Assembly (NCBI RefSeq): GCF_024362205.1
Contig: NZ_CP101462.1
Coordinates: 896,501 to 960,500, forward strand
From: Exiguobacterium aurantiacum
GTDB taxonomy: Bacteria > Bacillota > Bacilli > Exiguobacteriales > Exiguobacteriaceae
DNA length: 64,000 bases
Direction of reading: 5' to 3'
Positions 58,601-64,000 of this stretch are shown here, piece after piece. A model generated the notes under the pieces. The model worked only from the letters and a program-made list of their open reading frames with translations. It searched no databases and was not told the origin of the DNA. A program made the translations under genes and the position numbers. Every line of letters starts with the position of its first letter. Position 1 is the stretch's first letter.

Positions 58601-60091
58601 ATGGTTGTTGAACGCTTGAGATATGAGTTTACGAAACGAATCTGGCTCCTCGCGCTCGTGATCATTTTGCTGTACAGCCTCGTCTTGAAGCGCGAGATGA
58701 TGGAAGTGGTGCGCCTACAACAGACAAAGGTGAACATGTGGGATGGATTTTATGCGCTCATGAACGACATGTATCTATTGACGTATTTCGTGTTTCCGGT
58801 CATGTTGTTTCTATCGGTCGGCATCCTCATTCGGGAGAGCCGTCATGAAGTGTTTATTCGGGTCGCGACGCCTCGGGGCTGGGCTTACCGGACGTTGAAA
58901 CTGTTTCTCGTCGAGACCACTCCACTGTTCACCGTCTTGTTCGTGCTCAGTTTGCTCATGACGATTGGATTGCCTTATGAAGGAGGATGGAGCGGCTATA
59001 CGAAATGGATCGATGATGTGAATGCGACGAGCGTGTTACAGCAGCGATTCTCGATTCCTTTATCTCCGCTCCCGATGCAGTTGTTGTTGTGGCTTTTATT
59101 TGTTGTCACGGTCCATTTCTCGCTCGCGGGGGTATTTTTTCTCCATCAAAAGAAAGGTTGGCTATATACGCAGGCGATGGTAACTTTCTTCTTCGGTGTT
59201 TTTGGGTTTAAGGCGCTTCCGGAGGAGCTGAAGTTTTTGTCGCCGACGACGTATTTGTCGATCTCGATGACGTCCCTCTCCTATTCGAGTTTACTCGTCG
59301 CCACATTCGTCCTTATCGGTGTCGGCGCGGGGCAACATTTGATGTTCGGTCAGCTGACGACCTTGCAACGGATAGACTGGGGCAGGTGGAAAGATTACGG
59401 CGGCTATGTGATATATGGCGGTTTGGCACTATTGCATATTTCATATACCGTGATGATGTCTTCAAATGAATTCACAACAAGCAGCGAGCTCGTGACAATG
59501 ACGTTCATCGGGGTGAATTCGGATTACTTTTCCTATCAGTCGCTCATGTCGTACTTGATTCTCTTCTTTGGGGCGACGTATATGAGTCAGGTTCGGATGC
59601 AGCGAGAACTGCAAGAAATTAGTCACTATAAGCTCATCCGCTATAAGAGTCCTCATCGCTGGTTCCATACGATCATTGTCCGAGAAGTGATGTTTTTCGT
59701 GGTGCTGATCAGCTGTCTGATCGGAGCGACGTTACTCGTCGGGCAGCTCATGCGCCTGGAGTTCGGCTTCGAAGGTGCGTTTGGGTACTCGCTCCCGACC
59801 GTGGTCACGTTTCTATTTGTCAGCACCGTGTTACAAGTACTTGTCTATACGTTGCTCTGCTTTATCGTGACTTGGTTGCTTCGAGAGGCGTATGCGGTGC
59901 CGATGGTATTGGGGGTATTATCAATCTTGCTATTCCCGAGCTTGAACGTCGGCTGGCTACCGGTCGGGATGAACGCTTTGGTCGTACTCGAGTCGCACTC
60001 GATCTTATACGTATTGTCCATATTAGCGGGAACGGTCATCTTATTGATGACGAGTGTGCACCTGTTGTTCAGAAGAAATTTACATGTCTAA
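58601..60091 (+). CDS. Large ABC-associated membrane protein
   Basis: A 496-residue polytopic protein with about twelve hydrophobic segments in two halves (roughly 15-275 and 280-490). The first half resembles the previous permease in layout, so it may be a fused two-domain permease. Its strongly basic loops (KLIRYKSPHRW) predict cytoplasmic contacts with the ATPase. AAGGGGGATGG precedes the ATG. Confidence 0.7.
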   Translation: MVVERLRYEFTKRIWLLALVIILLYSLVLKREMMEVVRLQQTKVNMWDGFYALMNDMYLLTYFVFPVMLFLSVGILIRESRHEVFIRVATPRGWAYRTLKLFLVETTPLFTVLFVLSLLMTIGLPYEGGWSGYTKWIDDVNATSVLQQRFSIPLSPLPMQLLLWLLFVVTVHFSLAGVFFLHQKKGWLYTQAMVTFFFGVFGFKALPEELKFLSPTTYLSISMTSLSYSSLLVATFVLIGVGAGQHLMFGQLTTLQRIDWGRWKDYGGYVIYGGLALLHISYTVMMSSNEFTTSSELVTMTFIGVNSDYFSYQSLMSYLILFFGATYMSQVRMQRELQEISHYKLIRYKSPHRWFHTIIVREVMFFVVLISCLIGATLLVGQLMRLEFGFEGAFGYSLPTVVTFLFVSTVLQVLVYTLLCFIVTWLLREAYAVPMVLGVLSILLFPSLNVGWLPVGMNALVVLESHSILYVLSILAGTVILLMTSVHLLFRRNLHV

Positions 60092-60103
60092 AGGAGGATG
60101 ACC

Positions 60104-60745
60104 ATGTCTGCAGTGATTGAATTAAAAAATGTGACAAAGTCATATAAAGGAAATGTGTTGTTTGACGCAGTCGACTTATCGATTCAACCAGGACGGATCG
60201 TTGGAATCGTCGGACCAAACGGATCGGGAAAATCGGTACTTTTTAAAATGATGTGCGGGTTCGTCTTCCCGGATGTAGGTGAGGTGTACGTCCGAGAGAA
60301 ACAGATGGGGAAGGACCATCGTTTTCCAGAGGACATCGGTATCATCATCGATCGTCCAGGCTATATTGCCAATAAGACCGGGTTTGAGAACTTGAATGAG
60401 TTAGCGCAAATCAAAAACAAGATTAGCGAAGAGACGATTCGGAAAACGATGTTGGTGTTGGGACTGAATCCGGATAATCAACAGAAAGTAAAAAACTATT
60501 CGCTTGGGATGAAACAGAAGCTTGCCATCGCGCAAGCCATTATGGAGAACCAACAGATTTTGATTTTGGACGAAGCGTTCAACGCGTTAGATCATGATAG
60601 CGTCCAATCGCTACGGGAGTTGTTACTCGCGTTTCGGGATGATGGAAAAACAATTTTGATGACGAGTCATAATCAAGAAGACATCGACTATCTGTGTGAG
60701 GATGTATATCGCATCAATCGAAGTAAGTTGGAGAAGATTGTATGA
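60104..60745 (+). CDS. ABC transporter ATP-binding protein
   Basis: A 213-residue ATPase with Walker A GPNGSGKSV (near residue 35), signature YSLGMKQKLAIAQA, Walker B ILILDEAF and H-loop MTSHNQ. It is short, lacking C-terminal additions. AAAGGAGG lies just before ATG 60104; ATG 60098 falls within that site. Last gene of the PadR operon, next to the second direct-repeat copy. Confidence 0.93.
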   Translation: MSAVIELKNVTKSYKGNVLFDAVDLSIQPGRIVGIVGPNGSGKSVLFKMMCGFVFPDVGEVYVREKQMGKDHRFPEDIGIIIDRPGYIANKTGFENLNELAQIKNKISEETIRKTMLVLGLNPDNQQKVKNYSLGMKQKLAIAQAIMENQQILILDEAFNALDHDSVQSLRELLLAFRDDGKTILMTSHNQEDIDYLCEDVYRINRSKLEKIV

Positions 60746-60758
60746 AAGGAGGAGCGGG

Positions 60759-60853
60759 CTCGTCGTCATGTGGCTGTTTGGCAGTCACGTCCGTCTGCTT
60801 AGGAAAGGGGCAGACGAGGGCGATCAAGTCGTCGAGGCACCGACGAATTAACT
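60759..60853 (+). repeat. 95-bp direct repeat, copy 2 (remnant of a DUF2867 gene end)
   Basis: About 90% identical to 56443-56537 and in the same reading frame: LVVMWLFGSHVRLLRKGADE then GDQVVEAPTN and stop. The body of the corresponding gene is absent. An AAAGGAGGAG site and an ATG at 60768 could still give a 27-residue peptide. Confidence 0.9.
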
Positions 60854-60894
60854 AAGGTGCATCCATCGCGTGATGGATGCACCTTTGGTTTTTT
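60854..60894 (+). terminator. Terminator after the ABC operon and gene remnant
   Basis: AAGGTGCATCCATC / GATGGATGCACCTT, 14 perfect pairs around GCGT, then a T-rich tail. Confidence 0.9.
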
Positions 60895-60941
60895 AGTAGG
60901 TAATGAACGTGTTAGATTTTATCTCATTTTATAATAGTTAA

Positions 60942-61538
60942 TCAAATTTTTTCGTTTTCTTTGTAACGATTCAAGTGTTGCATTATTAAATCATGAAACG
61001 CCCTATTTTCTGACTTATTCAGTTCAGTCATCATTTGAGGGATAATGATGGCTTCGTTCATTTCATAGTATAAAAAGAGGTGATGGTCGTCTTCGCCAAC
61101 AACTTTAATGGACTCCCATGCCACATCGGTTTTTTTAATCCCACTGACATAAGACGAAGTTACGTGAATCCCGGTTTCATGAAGGTGCAACGTCACGTCG
61201 CGCGGCCATCGCTTATCATTTTTATGAGCAGATTTAAGTTTGCGAAGCGTGACGAAATCGTAATACTTTCCTATAAGTGGTCTCATTAAAATGACGGGGA
61301 TGATGGCTAAACACACTACAATAAGCTTAAATGTGTTCTCTGAATTCAGATAAAGATTATAAAAATAGAGAGACATCGGCAATATGATATGAAGAACGAT
61401 AAAGCCGAACAGGAAGACCATCATGGCGAGTGCGATGGTTGTGATATTGTATCTAGCTTGGTGATGCTCGCTTCTCTTTAATGAGTCTTTCTGTAGAGCC
61501 ATAAAATCTTCGAAAGTCAGTTGATACTTTATATTCAT
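60942..61538 (-). CDS. YcxB-like membrane protein, copy 1
   Basis: A 198-residue protein: a conserved N terminus (YQLTFEDFMALQKDSLKRS), two membrane segments (about 32-54 and 68-88), and a soluble C-terminal domain (about 105-195) with WPRDVTLHLHETGIHVTSS and the VAWESIKVVGEDDHHLFLYY pattern of YcxB-like proteins. Function unknown. AAAAGGATG precedes the ATG. Confidence 0.8.
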   Translation of the reverse strand: MNIKYQLTFEDFMALQKDSLKRSEHHQARYNITTIALAMMVFLFGFIVLHIILPMSLYFYNLYLNSENTFKLIVVCLAIIPVILMRPLIGKYYDFVTLRKLKSAHKNDKRWPRDVTLHLHETGIHVTSSYVSGIKKTDVAWESIKVVGEDDHHLFLYYEMNEAIIIPQMMTELNKSENRAFHDLIMQHLNRYKENEKI

Positions 61539-61639
61539 CGTGTCATCCTTTTTTGAGTAGAATTGTGTGACGGTTGCTTCTTATTGTTCTGTCTTTTAGT
61601 AAGTGATGCATGTTATGCATGTTGCTCAATTTTATCCCA

Positions 61640-62215
61640 CTATTCATTTACTACGTGACGGTTCAAGTATTGATTTACTAACTTATAAAGTGTTTTGTTC
61701 TCAGTTTCAGTCAAAGAAGGGTTATTTTTCGGAAGAATAATCGCCTCAATGTCTTCGTAGTATAAAAAAAGATAGTTGTCGTCTTCACCCACATCTTTAA
61801 TCGATGCCCAGGTCACATCCATGTTTTTGTTTATTTGATGATTAGAGGAATTCAGGTGTATCCCACTTTGATGGATATGTAATGTAATATTTCGTGGCCA
61901 TCGATTTTCTTTTTTAAAAAGCAATCTATATAGAAATATCATGATCGTGTCATAAAACTTTTTAAAAAGTGGCCTCATAAAAATGACAGGTAAAATACTT
62001 AAGCATGCTGCAAGAATGAAATATAACGTTTCAGAAAACAAATAAATACTTTTAGGCAATATGAGAATCATGATAGCAAATGCTGACATGAAGACCATTG
62101 ATATTAAGAGTGTCAATATGACGGTATATCCGATTTGATGTAACCTGATTCTTTTAAACGAGTCTTTCTGTAACGCCATAAAATCTTCGAAAGTCAGTTG
62201 ATACTTTGTATTCAT
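61640..62215 (-). CDS. YcxB-like membrane protein, copy 2
   Basis: A 191-residue paralogue of the adjacent gene with the same architecture and near-identical first 18 residues (MNTKYQLTFEDFMALQKDSF), WPRNITLHIHQSGIHLNSS and VTWASIKDVGEDDNYLFLYY. The two are in tandem on the minus strand about 100 bases apart. The preferred ATG aligns with the start of copy 1. Confidence 0.8.
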   Translation of the reverse strand: MNTKYQLTFEDFMALQKDSFKRIRLHQIGYTVILTLLISMVFMSAFAIMILILPKSIYLFSETLYFILAACLSILPVIFMRPLFKKFYDTIMIFLYRLLFKKENRWPRNITLHIHQSGIHLNSSNHQINKNMDVTWASIKDVGEDDNYLFLYYEDIEAIILPKNNPSLTETENKTLYKLVNQYLNRHVVNE

Positions 62216-62367
62216 CGTGTTATCCCTCATTTTCTAAGTAACGCTGTAGACGTTTTTTTATACCATTCACATAGTGATTGTATTTATTGCCATCACGACT
62301 TACCTTTTTTTATGTGTTTCACTTTAGAATAACAATAACAAAGTATTTACTGTAATTTCCAATAAAG

Positions 62368-62394
62368 TTACCTTGGTCGTTCGAGTCAAGGTAA
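62368..62394. other. Perfect 8-11-8 inverted repeat upstream of the kinase-like pseudogene
   Basis: TTACCTTG and CAAGGTAA separated by 11 bases, 35 bases before the pseudogene start. No T run follows, so an operator is as likely as a hairpin. The surrounding interval 62216-62429 is AT-rich with nothing else recognised. Confidence 0.5.
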
Positions 62395-62429
62395 TACGCT
62401 AAATAAAGTTGAACAATGGAGGATTGAAT

Positions 62430-62948
62430 ATGTCGATGACGATTCAATAAAGGACCACAGAAAAACGAATCAAGGCGTTCCGACATGCTGGTGTCACCGC
62501 ACCAATTTTTCTTGGTGAAGGTGCGTGGCATGACGCATGGAAAGTGTCAAAAGACGGTCACGAACTGGTTTTGCGGATTCCGAAAGAAGTCGCTTACGGA
62601 AAGCCTGTTTTATTTGACTATGACGCACTGATGGCAGAGTATGCCGCTACGAAATTGTATTATCAGTCCGTGAATCATGCGGTTCAAGGGGCTGCTCCAG
62701 ATTTTTATCAATTCTACGTGTCTGCTGATTTCACGTATACGTTAGAGTTATTCGGGGATGCCCCTCTTTCTTTACATGCAATGACGAAAGAACAAGCTTC
62801 GCAGGTGGGGGTGCAGGTCGGGGAGATTTATCGGAAAACCGATCAAATCCGACACGATGTCGAAGGATTAGGATATTTGATATGGACAGATGACAAGAAA
62901 TTACAAGGTAGTTTGAACGGGGATCTTCACACTGTTCGTATTATGTGA
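62430..62948 (+). pseudogene. Aminoglycoside phosphotransferase-like gene, early stop and truncated
   Basis: ATG 62430 has GGAGG at the right distance, but codon 7 is TAA (62448-62450). After it the same frame stays open for 165 codons: RTTEKRIKAFRHAGVTAPIF, LGEGAWHDAWKV, then LRIPKE and a kinase N-lobe, ending GSLNGDLHTVRIM at 62948. The catalytic HxDxxxxN lobe is absent, so the gene is broken at both ends. A GTG at 62544 could restart, but would give an incomplete kinase. It is a different subgroup from the intact APH-like gene at 37893. Confidence 0.75.
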
Positions 62949-63019
62949 CGCACTGAAACAGTTCGCGACCTCTCGATTGATTGAAATATGAATTTGTTGT
63001 TGTACCCCGGTCACTCTTC

Positions 63020-63051
63020 GACGCATCCATCGCGATGCGTCTTTTTGTTTT
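63020..63051 (+). terminator. Terminator between the pseudogene and the SulP gene
   Basis: GACGCATC / GATGCGTC with a six-base loop and a T5-G-T4 tail. Confidence 0.85.
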
Positions 63052-63081
63052 GTCGATTGTGTTAACGTTTCGCCAGAGTCG

Positions 63082-63110
63082 TTTACAAAGGGCGGGGACA
63101 GGCGTACACT
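63082..63110 (+). promoter_or_regulatory. Promoter of the SulP transporter gene
   Basis: TTTACA, exactly 17 bases, TACACT, 40 bases before the start codon. Confidence 0.7.
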
Positions 63111-63149
63111 GAACTCGTTTTCGACCTAATGGAAAGAAGGAATGCAAGA

Positions 63150-64000
63150 ATGGACAACTTCATGACATCACGCCAAGGATGGCAGAGAGATATCTCGGCT
63201 GGAATCACCGTCGGGGTCGTCGCCGTGCCGCTCGCGATGGCGTTTGCGATCGCCTCGGGCGTCGGACCAGTGTACGGGCTGTATACGGCCATCATCGCCG
63301 GCATCCTCGTCAGCCTATTCGGGGGCTCGACGTTCCAAATCGCCGGACCGACCGGCGCCTTCATCCCGATCGTCTCGGGCGTCATGCTCGCGCATGGCTA
63401 CGAAGGGTTGCTCGTGACGACGTTCCTCGCCGGCTTACTCTTGTTCCTCATGAGCGTGCTCCGCGTCGGACGACTGATCCGCTTCATGCCGCGCGCCGTC
63501 ACAATCGGGTTCACGGCCGGGATCGCCGTCGTCATCTTCGTCGACCAGCTCGATGAACTGTTCGGCATCTCGTTTCAGAAGGCGCCGCACTTCCACGAGA
63601 ATTTACTGAAGCTCGTGACGTCGTTAAATGAAGCGAGCTTATGGCCTGTCTTCATTGCCGCCGTCGGTTTCTTGACGCTCTGGCTCGTACCGAAACTGCC
63701 TGTCAAATTGCCGCTTCTATTGATGGCGATGCTCGTCCCGACGTTCGTCAGTCTCGTCATCCCAGGGGAAGTCGCGACAATCGGTAGTGCCTATGGCGGC
63801 ATCCCGAGCGGGTTGCCGGAGTTCAGCTGGCTCGCGATCGACCTCGATTTGATTGCGACGCTCCTTCCATCGGCGTTCGCTATCGCCTTCCTCGGGGCGC
63901 TCGAGTCGTTATTGTCGGGTGCGGTCGCGGACGGCATGGCCGGTACGAAGATGAACCCGGACAAGGAACTGTTCGGGCAAGGGCTCGCCAACGTCGTCGT
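63150..64000 (+). CDS. SulP-family anion transporter (partial, runs off the window)
   Basis: The first 283 codons of a SulP permease. The N terminus (RQGWQRDISAGITVGVVAVP) leads into the family motif PLAMAFAIASGVGPVYGLYT, and further membrane segments end with AFLGALESLLSGAVADGMAG and MNPDKELFGQGLANVV, the conserved SulP core. Such proteins carry sulfate, bicarbonate or other anions; whether a C-terminal STAS domain is present lies outside the window. GAAGG precedes ATG 63150. Confidence 0.92.
   Translation, partial: MDNFMTSRQGWQRDISAGITVGVVAVPLAMAFAIASGVGPVYGLYTAIIAGILVSLFGGSTFQIAGPTGAFIPIVSGVMLAHGYEGLLVTTFLAGLLLFLMSVLRVGRLIRFMPRAVTIGFTAGIAVVIFVDQLDELFGISFQKAPHFHENLLKLVTSLNEASLWPVFIAAVGFLTLWLVPKLPVKLPLLLMAMLVPTFVSLVIPGEVATIGSAYGGIPSGLPEFSWLAIDLDLIATLLPSAFAIAFLGALESLLSGAVADGMAGTKMNPDKELFGQGLANVV

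Noticed and set aside
61590-61622. Repeated ATGCATGTT between the YcxB-like genes as a functional repeat
   Set aside because: Two short copies only, in AT-rich spacer, with no further units or conserved spacing.

Overview
The window looks like chromosome of a low-GC-phylum (Bacillota) rod, most probably an Exiguobacterium or close relative. This rests on Bacillales gene order (ftsEX-ctpB-minJ, uvrBA, hprK-lgt-ppaX-yvoF, yvcD-trxB, rapZ-glmR-whiA, tRNA-Arg-clpP, cggR-gapA-pgk-tpiA-gpmI-eno, secG-est-rnr-smpB-ssrA) combined with fairly GC-rich codon use (GTC, CTC, ATC, TCG) and a short tmRNA tag GKTNTQLAAA. The organism call is inference.

Layout. 1-5.1 kb: cell envelope and division (ftsE end, ftsX, an M23 hydrolase/activator, ctpB, minJ). 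5.1-8.4 kb, minus strand: glycerol uptake (glpFK) with a cre-like site on the promoter, and a TauE/SafE permease. 8.4-15 kb: SOS-controlled uvrBA, a YvlB-like protein and a lipoprotein. 15.0-16.7 kb: an intact IS3-family (IS150-like) element that landed in the loop of a bidirectional terminator. 17-28 kb: HPr kinase operon, TPR protein, thioredoxin reductase, RapZ/GlmR/WhiA, a ribbon-helix-helix protein where Bacillus has crh, UPF0316 protein and a MerR regulator. 28-38 kb: clpP under a CtsR box, tRNA-Arg, sigma-54, and the CggR-controlled glycolytic operon. 37.7-47.8 kb: a large palindromic intergenic repeat, a kinase-like gene, galU plus two glycosyltransferases, YitT, secG, carboxylesterase, rnr, smpB, ssrA.

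Directly downstream of ssrA the base composition falls sharply (47.8-54.8 kb). This AT-rich island carries a two-gene anti-phage module that I read as Gabija: an OLD-family ATPase/TOPRIM nuclease (GajA-like) and a UvrD-like helicase (GajB-like) overlapping by 4 bases. The helicase gene is cut by a 2365-bp IS21-family element with a 5-bp target duplication (ACGGC). Removing the element and one duplicate restores a continuous 586-codon frame, so the system was intact recently and is now probably off.

55-64 kb: an NAD(P)-binding DUF2867-type protein; a PadR-regulated ABC transporter operon bracketed by two 95-bp direct repeats, the second being a remnant of the 3' end of the upstream gene; two tandem YcxB-like paralogues; an aminoglycoside-phosphotransferase-like pseudogene with an early stop; and the start of a SulP transporter running off the window.

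Regulatory sites read from sequence include LexA (uvrB), CtsR (clpP), CggR (cggR-gapA), a MerR-type 19-bp-spacer promoter, a cre-like site (glpF), a candidate PadR dyad, and many intrinsic terminators.
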